The notes beneath the pieces were generated by a model. That model was not told where the DNA came from. It ran no database searches and saw only the letters and a list, made by a program, of their open reading frames with translations. 64,000 nt of DNA. Origin: Symsagittifera roscoffensis (taxonomy: Eukaryota; Xenacoelomorpha; Acoela; Convolutidae). The stretch is taken from NCBI RefSeq assembly GCF_963678635.1, contig NC_087063.1, forward strand, positions 47,348,101 through 47,412,100. The letters run 5' to 3'. The position numbers and the translations under genes were made by a program. This document shows, piece by piece, positions 1-45,400 of this stretch (position 1 is the stretch's first letter; every line of letters begins with the position of its first letter).

Positions 1-776
1 TTGAGATCAGGGGTGGATCTAAGATTTTCTCGAGGGGAGGCTGTTCTCGCTAGAATTCATAGCGAGAAAAACCAAGGTCGTAACCAGTGAATTTTCTGAT
101 GAACGAAGACCAGTGAGTGAAAAAAGGCGAAAACTGAAAGATTGAAACAAAGTTCACAAATTGTTCAGGCACCATTTTAAAGTTGATTTTTTAATGTTTT
201 CATTTTGCGCATTTTATGACATAGAATTCTGCTTTTAAATACCGAAATTTATGGCAGTTCGTTATTCTTTGTTGACTTGTAATTTTCGAAAATTACCGTT
301 AATTTACGTATGAATTGAAATGTTGTCAATCGGCCAGCTACCCAAAACCGATCTGCTTCAGAACCGAAACGAGGCAGAAATAGAGGCGGATTTTCAAAAT
401 ATTTTCGAAATGTTATCAATTTTTTTCTAGGCCGACTAAACTGATTTTCAGAAAATTTTTAAAAGTTTTGAAAAATCATGCCAAAATGAGCGTTTTAGGG
501 TATTTTTTGAAAGTTTTGACCAAAAAGTTGCGTTTTTACGGCGCGCGCGTCCCCCTCAAAGTTAGTATATGTTAGCACCGAAGGCACTCTTAGAAATCTT
601 TTAGGGTCCGTCAGTCAAAATTGAAGATCTGAAAAAAGTAGCCTCTGGGTCGGCAGGGAAAAAGGCGTTTGACCCCTACCCCGTCCGCTTCTTTAAGTCC
701 GCTGGTGGAACGGTGGAACAAATGTTAAAAAACGACAAAAGTGAATAGTTATGCTGCAAAGAGGATCTTTTCTCAC
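1..776. other. Intron 14 of the ATPase, no coding signal
   Basis: AT-rich DNA. A stretch near 420-540 (gattttcagaaaattt, gcgttttagggta) resembles text at 28150-28310 and may be a dispersed repeat. Nothing codes for the missing ATPase C-terminus. Confidence 0.5.
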
Positions 777-33610
<32,834 letters not shown>

Positions 33611-34053
33611 CTATTTTAACCATAGATGATATTTAATACCAGTTTTTTCGGTATCATTGGTATCAATGCTAGTGAACTAACATGTTATGCATGTTTGCGG
33701 AAACTTGACTTCAATTACAAAATGTGCGCATGAACACGTGTGAAAAAGGTTGAAAAAGCCAAATTTATCAGCAGTAGCGGCCTCCTGTCTACCTAAAGGG
33801 TCCCTGTGGCACCAAAAGCGAACGTTTTTGAGGGTGTAGTGTGCGCAAGAAAATGCAAATTTTGGTCAAAACCTTCGAAAAAGTGACTACAACCGTCGTT
33901 CATAGCCTATTTTTCCACTAATGAGGCGAGGTTGGCAGACGCTCTCCCCTCAGTAATTTGAACCCCTGCTTACCCAAACAACCCAAATTGCCCCAATTTG
34001 GTTACTTTAGAACATCCATTTTTGGCTGACCACCTGATTTTAAGCCAGAGGTA
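33611..34053. other. Gap between the ATPase and copy 2, nothing recognised
   Basis: It should be intron leading to the missing N-terminal exon, but no exon coding the Lys-rich N-terminus was seen here or elsewhere on the minus strand up to 64000. Confidence 0.4.
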
Positions 34054-34430
34054 GCTTTCTCGGAGTAATTTCAGATAAGGTACACCGTCTGTTCATCACG
34101 CTATCTTTTTTTTAGCCGCATAGATTCGTGCAACTTCCTAATCTAATACCAATCTTAATCTTACTTTTATATCTCCTAGTCTCAAAAGAAGTAGTGTATA
34201 GTGTATACTGGTATTTGCGAGTTAGGTTTATGGAGCTTGATCCAAAGGAGAACAACTGTCTTCTAAGATTTATTCAAATTGTTTTGGTGCTGAAACTACA
34301 AGTAGTTTCAGCACGACAAATAACTGTCAGTGTTAGTTATGGATCATGATTGGTTAGTAAGGAATATTTTATAGTGATAATTTATCAATAATATAGTTGG
34401 TTTATAAATACTAGTTTAGAGCTGGTTCCA
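34054..34430 (-). repeat. LTR of copy 2 (3' LTR, outer end truncated)
   Basis: Reverse complement of the copy 1 LTR from the ggttcca terminus at 34430 to about 34054 (ggagtaatttcagata). It keeps the 13-bp hairpin at 34287-34314 and the flanking accatccgggg that matches the copy 1 pre-LTR sequence. Confidence 0.85.
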
Positions 34431-36013
34431 ACCATCCGGGGTTTAGAGAGTTTTTAGTTTTCAATTGTTTATTGTTGTGATGGACGGGTGATGCAGTTTC
34501 TTTTAGAAGTATCGAGCGTTGACTTCTTGGAGACAGAGTGAAGTTTGACTTTTCCGTGTGAAGTGCCATGTGACTACGAGCGGTACGTGTAGTCAACATC
34601 GAGATGGCCATTGGTCTGGTTCAATGGTTTTCCTTTGCTGCGATGTTGAGTCCATACTTGAAATTCTTCGAGGGTAGTGACTTTTGGCAGCAAATCAAAT
34701 AGATTTGCCGTTCCAACGTCTGAATGTCGTCGAGTTTTCATCTCCCTTTGCTACTCGTTCCGTTTGCTCTAAGAAACATTTTTACATTGCTTATTAAATC
34801 TATATCTTGTTAGTGTGATCAGTTTAGAACTGATGTTGATTAATTTTTTTCGCAACAGCGTTGCAATTTAATTTCGTTTAATTCAAAGAGTCGCTCACCC
34901 TAGAGCAACTCTCGTCAAAAATAGAGGGTGGGTCTTAAGCGTGGTTGTAGCGCGGTGGGTTAGACCGGCTATAGAGCATACTCAAGACGTCCTACAGGGC
35001 GGTGAAGCCAGTGAGGGTGTATGAATACACCGTTTTTTTTGGCAGAGTCTCTTTTTGTGTTCAACTTTTTGTTCTATTGTAACGGATGTTTTTCTCTTTT
35101 TGCTTTTGGCTGTGTTCTTTTTTCAAAATTAGATTATTGTGTTTTGGGTTTTTCTTTTGACTTTTTTGAGTTTCAAGTGGTTTTAATAAAACATAAAAAG
35201 GGGTCTCGAAAGAATCATTTATCCAATTTTAATCTGAGTTTGATCTAGTCTGAGTACCGTGGTACTTTCTTATACATTTCCTAAGCATGCGGTTGATTTT
35301 GTGGTATTAGTAAGATGTGTTGGTTAGTTTAAGCTTTAGTTATAATTCTTTCCAACCGGGTTAAAGGAAAGTTTGAATAAAAGTTAGAGTTGTTGTAAAT
35401 TAGATTTGAAACTTTAAATTCATTTATTAAACAATTCTCCGTGAGCGAATTTGTGCGTATGTGGTGAAAAGAGTCTATGAATTGTGGGCGAATAAAGAGA
35501 CTATTTTAAATATTACAAAAGAAGCTCACAAAAAAGGGTTGGTTTTTTTGTAATTTATTTCATTTTAAAAATTAATACCTGGGATTGTTTGAAAATTACT
35601 GCAGATTTATTAATTTATTGCATTGGTAATGAAGTTTACTGCGTAGATTGATTTATTTTCGTTGGATATAGAATTTTTAAAATCTTAGAAGAAATTTTGT
35701 GATTGTTATTTGACTTTTGTTTTACTAACTGAATGACTGATGAAATCTAAAAAGGAAAAATAGAAATACGTGAAGAATGGTGAGTATTTTATTTTATTTG
35801 TTAGTTTAATTATTTATTTTCATTATTACGTCGGTTCTGCATCAGGGAAAAATCTATGGGTGAAAGTAGTTTGAATCGTGCCTAATCTTACGGGAAGTTT
35901 TGCAAGCATGCGGATTACGTTTTTGTTGCGAAGTAGAGGCCAGAAGAGTTCCAGCGCTCTAATGAATTTAAGTTCTTCGGTGGGTAGTGAGAATTCATGA
36001 TTTGTGCTCTGAA

Positions 36014-37093
36014 TTAAATTATGTAATTTGTGATTGAATTTAGTGTTGCAAATTTACATACTAATAGGGTGTTTTCAATGGGCTGTATATTTTCGTGGGG
36101 GATAATTATATTTTGAATTAATAAATAAAAAACGGTGTTGTGGGTTACGTGTTGGTGTGTTAGATAAGGACGCTGTATGAATTTATAGTACATGTGTTTT
36201 GTTTTGTCCATAACATGATCTCATGCGAGCAGTGAATGTCCCGTTCCTTAGGTGTAAGGATGTGAAATGTGAGTGCAAAATGGTTAAGTTTGTAAAGAAA
36301 TGATTCGAACGCTTTGATGTTTGTTAGTGCGCGAGCAATAAAATTATCGAACATTTTGTTGGTACTATCTGAGTGGAAGACATATTCAGATCTAACGAAA
36401 AAACTTTTTATATTAGTTGACGGTTAGTTTTGGGGTCGACTTCATTTGGGGTATCTTCCATATATTTTGTTATTTAATGATCGTAGTGATTGATTGAATA
36501 TTGGTTAGCGAATTGAATTTTAATCGATTGAGAATTTGGTTTAGTCCGATGGTCGTGAATTGATTTTCGTGATGTGCAGTTGTTAATTTATGAAGGAGGG
36601 AGTGATATAGTTCATGGTATTCGGGTGTGTTCTTCGAGGAAAGGCCTAATGGGTAAGTGAAATGATAGTATGTAGTCCACGACAGTGTAGGAAACAGGAT
36701 ATTTTTGTACACGTGTAAGTTCTGTTGGTTGTCTTTATTGGTCGGATAGTATGTATATTGGGCGACAAATGGTAAGTTATGAACTAAGCTTTCTTTGTTG
36801 TTAGTATGGTGTTGATGATGATTATATAGTCGGGATGATCGCGGATGGCTAATGAGCAATTGGGGTGAAGGTTTAAGGTGTTCTCGTTTAAAAACTCTAT
36901 GTGCTCTGGTGGTTGCAACATGGACTGAATGAATTGAGGGTTCAGATATTGAAGCTGAGTATGTTAGTTGGTGAATGGTTAAAACTTTATTTGTGTGATG
37001 AAGCTGATATTCTTGTGTTATAAATTTATCTAATTCATGCTCTAATTGGTTGTGTGTCATGGTGCTAGTTGCATCGGGTAGGTCACTTGACAT
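36014..37093 (-). pseudogene. ORF4 remnant of copy 2
   Basis: Pieces with PTLSWTTYYHFTYPLGL, FKREHLKPSPQLLI, ALTNIKAFESF and ERDIHCSHEIMLWTKQ align in order with ORF4 of copy 1. The longest open piece is 207 codons (36470-37093). Confidence 0.8.
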
Positions 37094-37149
37094 TGGAGAA
37101 AGGATAGGTGTTTCAGTATATTATCAGTGTAAGAAGAGGGGGAGGGAGA

Positions 37150-39360
37150 GATTTCATGATTGAATTTGTATTGTTTTGGTCATATGCATGTGGCGTTGTA
37201 AATAGTATTTTTTTTTTGCAATTGCTAATTTGAGCGTCTAGAAGGATTTTATCAACTGAGTTGGAGAATATTCCAAAAAATCCTGCAAATCAAATGCGTG
37301 CTACGCTTGCTGGTTTATTCACTTGTGTATGCCCTTTACAAGTTTTGTAAATTCCTTTTAATAGTGAGAAGAAAACTCCCAAAAAAATTAACTTTGGGTA
37401 TAATATAATAATTCATTCTAATAAATATATAAAAGGGCTATCCTGAAAAAGTTAGGAGTTCGTTTTTATGATTGAAAAAATTGAAAGTATCAAATAGCGA
37501 CTTGTCTTGTGGACGGTACTTTTCACCGTTAAGATATTAGTAACCCTTAATATCTTCAATATATCCGCTGTAGTTTTGTGCGTAAGAATCTGAGAAAAGC
37601 TGTTTCCGTTATTTTACGTAAGTTTTGGTCAATTGACTTGACTGTCTTTGTGTTGTGTCCATTTTAGTGGGAAGTTCTTGAAATTGTTGTGTTCTAATGT
37701 GATGTTCTATGTCTGATAAAGAAAAAATATCTGTTGATTGTAAATCTATGTAAGAGTTACGAGCTATTGCACGAATACTTTCGAATGAAAATTTCGTTAT
37801 TATGGCATTAATGTGGGGTATGTGGTAAAACGATAATATTTATCTTCGTTTAGGTTTAACTGTACAACAGTATGGCTATTTTCAGATCCATTTGGGACAG
37901 CTGTATCCCAAAAATTTATGCGTCATGACAGTTTATCTAGAATGAATACTTCATTTTTATAGAATATAGGGATTTGATTGTAACATCTTTCATCTTTAAG
38001 AACATGTAGTGGTGAAACTTAATCAGTGCATGTGTACTACCAAAGTATTTTTACTTCAAAATCAAGGAAATTAGATCTATTGCCTAATACTAGACATCCA
38101 GCGTAAGATATTTTTAATACTGCTAAAACAAATGATTATAGTATTTGTGTACAGCCAAAATATTTGTTATTCATAAGTGAAATATCTTGTATTTGTGTAC
38201 TATCTTTATATTCTGGGCAAGTTTTCCGCCAGGATTTCCTGTGTTTTCAAAAAAAGATACCGCGTGTAAGATTTTTTAGCTTTGCTGGTTTGATATGGGT
38301 ATGCTGGGTCAATACTTAGTTTTTCTATTTCCAGGTCGAAGCCTTTTTCGTATTTGAAAAGAATTTCTGAGTCTTGTGTTTTGAAAAATGGTTTGGGATA
38401 CTTAAAAACTACTTCTGTTTCAGGATAAATGTGAAACGTGTTCAAATTTTTTCTTTATCATCATAATGTTTGTAATTCGATCAGGATCAATTTTTTCAAG
38501 AAGAATTTATTCAAGGAAATATTTTTGATGAATTTCATCAATCTTGCGTGGATTTTAGCAACATGGAATGTGTTTCACGTGTCTTCAGGGAACCAAACGA
38601 TGGTTGCTTGTGTCCGAGTGTTAGGATCTGAATATTCTTGAATATTTTTATCACGTAAACGTATTCCTTGATACAGTATAGTATCGTCTTTTAAGTCACG
38701 TGTTAGTTGTACATTTTTCAATTGAATTTTCCAATCAAAAAAGATGTTTTTTTTTCTATTATTTTTAGTTTTTTTTTGTATCAGCTTTGCATTTCGAGGG
38801 AGTGTTGATTCGGATGTGTGGTATCCAGTTTGTTATTTGAATCAAAAGTTAAACGTCCGCGTGCGCCTATACCGATATTTTTTGTCTAATTTGATACGAC
38901 CTTGGTGTCGTTCAAGTTCTGGTTGATCTGCAGAGTCTGCGAAGACTTAAATTTTACCATTTTACGATTTGTGCCTTTGTCTGTAGTTATCTCCAATCGT
39001 TGCATTTCGTTTTTGCAATCTTCAGGATTAAGATGAAAAATCTTTCAATATTATTTTGGTAAAATCTAGTTTTATCTCCATTTGACACTTGTGAGCAATG
39101 TACTTTCTTTTCTGAGAATTTTGCTGCAAACCTAAATTCTGCTAGAGTTGTAGCTCGTGCTTTTGAGTAAAATGTTGCCGCTATAATTATTGATTCTATG
39201 TCTTGTGATTCGGATTCAAATTGTTTTATTTGATTAATTGCGTATTTATCTAGTGTTTTTTTATTGGTTTTCTTCACAATCATAAAGTGTAACCACAAGT
39301 TCTTGTGATCCTGATAGAGCGGAAGAATTTTGATGAGATGTGATTTCTAACAGTACAAGG
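37150..39360 (-). pseudogene. env remnant of copy 2
   Basis: The most telling open piece (38987-39298) has YAINQIKQFE, YSKARATTL and FSEKKVHCSQVSNGDK, matching the start of the copy 1 glycoprotein. 38206-38445 matches its middle (LFKYEKGFDLE). Frameshifts and stops throughout. Confidence 0.8.
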
Positions 39361-39599
39361 GGAAATATAATCATGAAAAGGGATTATAGAAAGTTATATA
39401 TAAAAGTTTGGATGTCATGTCTATATTTTAATCGGCTTAGTGCCCAGTTAAAAAGTCTATTGCTGTCAAGATGTGACAATGCTTGTGTCACCCAAAATGG
39501 AAGACGTTGTGATGAAATGAGGGGGGTTGAAAGGATTTTCACTAATTTGTTGGGGAAAAGGTGTTGAACCTAAATAGTCGGATAGAATATTGGGAGTAT

Positions 39600-40230
39600 T
39601 TTACCGGGAAATTGCCTGAAGTGATGAGGGGTGCTTCGGGTCGTGTTACTACAAAAATTCAAAGGGGTCCAAAATGATGAAGAGGGTATATTAAAATGAA
39701 TTTGTGTTGTGGAAAGGTTTCGATTCTGTCGAGGGGGAAAATTTGTTTTCTATTGTAAATTTTAGGTTTTGATTTTGGTTTGAATGTCTGGTTCCGTTAA
39801 GATCTTGCTGAAAGGAGGGGTAGATGTTACATATTGGTTCATAATGCGGTTCACTGAAGGGTGCTTGGCGAATTGCTGGTACCAAAAGTTGTGATAAGAA
39901 TGCGTGCCTTTCTTTAATTGTACAAGGGTTTTCTACAAACGAAATGCGAGCAGATGATTGGGGTTGGTTTGTTTGACTAGATGTTGGTATTGTTGGGGGG
40001 TCCTGGAATGTAGTGGTTGGTGGGGATTGTTTGATTAGCTATTTCAAATTAGGTATGATGTGTTTTTTATTTTATTTTAATCGATGTTCTTCATAGTAGT
40101 CTTACATAAAAGTGATTAGGAGAAGTGAAGCTAAGCATTTGCATTTTTAAATTTAGGGTATCAAGAAAGGTTAGGAAAGTTACAAGAAGAAGAAAGATGT
40201 CTTTATTTTCAAATAGATTTCGTAGCATTT
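39600..40230 (-). pseudogene. ORF3 and small membrane ORF remnants of copy 2
   Basis: 39691-39885 has IRQAPFSEPHY, NIYPSFQQDL and NQNQN, matching ORF3. The segment starting with ATG at 40228 has DIFLLLVTFLTFL, matching the 62-aa membrane ORF. Their order is as in copy 1. Confidence 0.65.
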
Positions 40231-41099
40231 AAGAATTTGTTGAGTTTTCGTACCTGAGTAGGTGGTCAATGATTTTGGACAACTTGAGTTAGGTTTTGAT
40301 GTGGAAATAGAAAATTATGAAAACACTGCAAAAAAAACGAAAAAGAGGAGTTCTATTTCAAAAAGGTGATAATGAAAAACAAAACAAAGTTGGAAAGTTA
40401 GAGTTGAAACAAAAACTTTATGGTTGTGAATCGAGTTCAAACGAAGCATTCGAAAAATGATTTTTGTCAATAAAATAATTTTTATTTATTGGATTGGAAG
40501 AAATTTTGGTCGGAATGTTGATTGATTTTTGACAATTGGGCTGGTATGGAGAGTTCTTAGGGAAGTGAAGTCTCGAGGTTTAGGTAGGAACTTTCTAATT
40601 TATTTTTTGTATATTGGATGGTTAGGGGTTTTTGAGAGGTATCAGGTCTTTAAGCGAAAAGATCATGTCGATATTTTTTTCCTCAGGTTTATTTGATATT
40701 TTCCTTTTGGGTAAATGTTGATTCAGAGTTGAGACAATATTATTGGTTTTTGTGTTGATTGATAGGAGAGGATTGTAACTTTTATATCAAATTTATTTAG
40801 GTTGTGAAATACAATGGTAATGCTTATTTTGACCTGAAGATCTTCTAGTTATATTTTTAGACCTATTTGAAGTTAGAAATTTGCCGGCTAATAATAGTGG
40901 TGTGTGAATTAATTGAATTAGCTGATTTGGAACTAGGTAGTTCAGGATCGAAATTTAAAGATTCTTTGGAAATTTATGTCCAAGTATGAAAGCATCCTAG
41001 TTAATCAGGGGGGTTTCTGAAAACTCGAAGGGCGTATTCTTTTGGATTAAATGGTAAAAGATTGTTTCGATGGATTTTTATATCTTTTTTTTGTGTTTG

Positions 41100-44000
41100 A
41101 TAAGTTTGTATGCAACGTCTGTGGGTTTTTCAATTTTTTGAAATGGTTTTGTTCGGATAGGTTATAGTTTTTTAGAAATTCATTTTGGATTACAAAATTT
41201 GGGATTAAGACATATTTTCCTATTTTTTTGGTTCGATACTAGTGTAAAACGTGAATTTATTTGAAATTGAACATTTTGTCTTTGTAACAATTTTTTAGCG
41301 GTTATTTGGTAAATTTCCTCATGTTTTTATCTCGGTTTACAACCCATTCTGTATGTGTTTCGGAGGTTTTTTTGCGGATGGTGAACATTATCTTTGTCAT
41401 GCGTATGAGGCGATAAAATGTAACAAACTGAATCTTTAGTAGGTTGACAATATCTTTTTTTGAGGAGTTTGCTGTGAACGTTATTTGTTTGCATGCTTTT
41501 TGATTCAGAACCATCCATTTAGCGATAGTCCAAGGGTTGTTGTGATTTGAGAATTATAAGCTGATGGGAGAAACTTTATGTCGGTTCACCCTTCGGTGTG
41601 TTTTGTATCATTTCTATTTATTTTACATCGACGATATTTTTCTAATGTACGATTCATGTCTCCTACTAATCCTATAGTCCATGGGGCATCGGATTTTCCG
41701 GACTTATGTTTGATATTATAAAGGTGACATAATGTTATGATTTCCTTGTTTATGAATTCGGTGCCATTGTCTGTGACAAGGATTTCTGGTTGTCTAAATT
41801 TTGCTATTCAGTGTTCATAAACATTGCGTAAGCATAATAAGTGTTACAATGAGGTACAGGGTTGAAAGCTACATAATGAGTAAATACATCATCAACTATT
41901 ACCATTATTCACGAATTTCTCTCTGAGGAGGGCGATATAGAGGCCTTTGTTCCAAATGATATTTTTTGGTTGAAACATAGACTTTGTCCTTTCATTTCTT
42001 GTTTTTCTGCTAGTTGTTTTTGATGTGGAAATGGCTGATTTAGTTGACATGTTATGCAATCGTTGCGTAAGATTTTTATCCAAATCGACGCTTTTGGAAG
42101 GTAAAAATTTTGAGTGAATTTTGAATATGCTTTTTCTGATCTTGCATGTCCTTTTTGCATGTAAATCGTGTGAACTATAAAATGCGATCAAAATCATGCT
42201 TTAATGGTAAACAAGGTACTTTTGTTTCAGACGTACAATATTTTGAGAGATCAATGTTTTCCTTTATTGCTGTATTGTTAAATTTTCGGAAATATCTAAG
42301 TAACGTTTTATTTTCTAGGATTGTGATGTCATTTTTCAATGGTTTTATTTTATTTCTGTCCCAAGTTTTAAATTGTCTAAATGCGGGGTCAAGATTTTGT
42401 TATTTCTGTAGTAATTTAGGTACTATTGTTTTTGTGTTTGAAAGACAGATAATTTGAGTTTCATTTGTTGAGAGAGGTACAGTATCTAGGGGTTCTAGCA
42501 AGTCAAAGATTCGTTTTTTTATATGTTTTTGATTTAAATCAGGAGGACCTGGTAATTTTATTTTTTCTGTTAAGTTTTCCGTTTCTAGTAAAGAGAATAA
42601 ATTTTTCCTCGTGTAATTTTTGTTTTTGAGGTGTTCTATGTTATGTATTTTTTGATGTATGATGAGTATGGTATTGGTTTGAATCAAATTTTTCCCAATA
42701 GGTCTTTTTCATAGTGGTTATTTTTATAATCGAAATATTTGTGCAGTTTCAGGGTCGGTTCTTACTGCGTACTTGCATTTTAGCCATGGTGATGTTTCGT
42801 TGCAAAGAAGAACTTTATAATCTGTGATATTCTACTGTTGTTTTTCGTGTTTTTAATACTGGTGAATAAAACAAGATAAACGTCTAGTAAAACAAGATTT
42901 TTTACTGCTGTCCAAACTATATGTAGGTTTAAAAATTTTATCAGGATAAATTGAAATCTATAAATTCTATGGTTTTTTTGGTTTTTGATCTGTGAATAGA
43001 ACTGTTGGATGTTTTGATCCGAGGATTAAAAGTTCATATTCTGTGAGTTTATATATTATGCCTGTGCATAAAGGTAGAGAGTGTAAATTCCGCTTGTGTA
43101 AAATCTCTTCAACTTGCGGACGTAAGGTTCGTTTTGTTTGTATCTTTAAGAAATTGTAAATTGCTGCGCCAATTCCAAAGTTTGAGGCCTCGCACACTGT
43201 GTAGAATAATTTGTCCGGGTCTCGAATTGTGTTTGAAGTTTGAGTGTATTTTAAGTGTATATATTTTGGCTGTGCATTCTCTCATGAAGGTAGAGAGTGT
43301 AAGTTTCGCTTGTGTAAAAAGTCTTGAACATGCGGGTATAAGGTTCATTTTGTTTGTATTTTTATGTAATTGTAAAATTGCTGCGCCAATTCCGAAGCTT
43401 GAGTCGTCGCACATTGGGTAGAATAATTTGTCTGGGTCTGGAATTGAGTTTGAAATCTGTCCTGTGAGAAGGATATTCATTTTTTAAAGAGTTTTTGATG
43501 TTCAATTGTCCAACCAAAAATATTTTAATGTCGAAGCCTATTATAAATGGTTCCAAGTATTGTTGCATTTTATAGAAGTTTTTAATCAGAAAGTTCAACA
43601 TTCCAAGGAAACTTTGAATTTTCTTATTAGCTGGTGACTGATGTTTTATTATTGAGTCTATTCGTGAATTTAAAATAGCGATTGTATTACCATCAATGAT
43701 CTGTCCAAGGAATTTAACACGAGTGAGAAAAAAAATTCGATTTATCTGCTTTTATCTTCTCTTCTAAAAAAAATGGATGATTTTTTCTAATACCTTAAAC
43801 ATTTCCTCTTTTGTTTGTGTTTGTATGAAAAAAACTCTAATTTTGTGATAACCTTTTGCTGAGAATGAGTGATCGGAAGATTTTGCTCATAAAATCTGAA
43901 GAAGCTGCCGGTCCTATGGATATTCCATTGAAAAGTCTAATAATTTCGTAATTTTGGTTTCCAATAATTAATCGTGTGAGTTGACGTGATTGTTCGTCCA

Positions 44001-45400
44001 ATGGCATTTGGTTGTATGCACCGTTATATCAGCAGTGGTATAATAGTGTCCGTTTGTTTTTTTGAATTTTAGTTGTATTAGTTCTTCAGGCCAATTGCAT
44101 TTAGATTCATCAATGAGGGAGTTGAGATATCTTGCCTCTAAACCAATTTTTGAAGAATTGCCTTTATCGAAAATAATTACGGGATTATTGAAGATTTTTA
44201 CTCTCAGTCGTTGTTTTTTTTTCAACTGGTGATATGTTTTCAAATTGTTCGAGAGTGTCTAGTAATCTGCTAATTTTATCTTGTAAGTAGATTGGTACTT
44301 CACTTGCTCGTTTTTTTTTCTGAAAATTGCGTCGGGTGTAAAAGGGGGTGCAATGACGAATGTATTTTCAACGTCAAACTTCGATGTAGCGTAGACAATT
44401 GGATGTTTTGAGAACGCTGAAACCTGAATATTGTTAAAATTTTTTGTTGTTCTTTGGTAAATTTTGAAGTCTGAAATGTAGATTTAAAATAGGGTGTTTT
44501 TGTGAATTTTTCCGTGTTTTGTTTTCTATCATCCGTAATGTTTTTTTAGATAGTTCTTTGTTAAAGTTGTCGATTGACAAATATCTAGTAGTTTCAAAAT
44601 TTTATTTACTCGAAATGCTCTTTCTCCTGTTGGGCGAAAGGTTGTATTTGTTTCGCAAAATCCTATATGTCCTAAAAGTATTGTGATTTTTTTATGTTGA
44701 ATTATATATAAACATATAGGGATATTAAGTCTGTGTTCTTATTTTTGGCGTATTTGATGGAAAAAATTGTCACTCTAAAATATTTATGATCTGATTTAAC
44801 TTCAAGGTCTGAAATATGTCATTTTTGTATAATTTGATCAATATTTTATTGATGTACTTGACTGACAGAGAATTCATATACATGACCAGATAGTGGTTTC
44901 AAATATTTGCGTTGAACGATTTATGTAAAAGCTTACTCTATTCTATAGTTCAAGTTGGAACAAAGTATAATTGAAATTTTCCGTAGTTGATAAGACTTGA
45001 TCCTTGTGCTGTGGCTAGTTTACTTGAGGTTTAAGAAGGGGAAAGTTTTGAATGTAGGGTTTGAATTTCATTCCTTGTAGGAATGCTTATAATATTTGAT
45101 GCTGCTCCTGAATAAGTTAAAAATCAATTTCAAGGTCTGGTGATTGAAAGTTTTTGTTTTTCGGGCTTTCTAAATGTAGTTGTTCAAATCTTTTCTTTTG
45201 TTGGTTGTATTTTGTTTGTGGTATTCTGATAGATGTTGCTCATGTTTGAAGTTGTTTCATTAATTTGCGGGGCCTAGCTTATGGTATTTTGACTGTTATA
45301 GGTTCATCAAGATTAGAGTGGTTTGTATTGTTTTCGTATTAATTCGAATCTATCGGCGATTCATTTTCGTTTTTGATGTGAAGCATGTTTTTTAAAAGTG
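41100..45400 (-). pseudogene. pol remnant of copy 2 with an internal RNase H duplication
   Basis: Integrase pieces (NDCITCQLNQPFP, 41909-42160), RNase H (CDDSSFGIGAAI, 43109-43480) and RT (ARYLNSLIDESKCNWP, 43968-44243) lie in reverse order. About 222 bp of RNase H is tandemly duplicated (near 43119-43340 and 43341-43560), seen as two GIGAA-type motifs in different frames. Confidence 0.8.
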
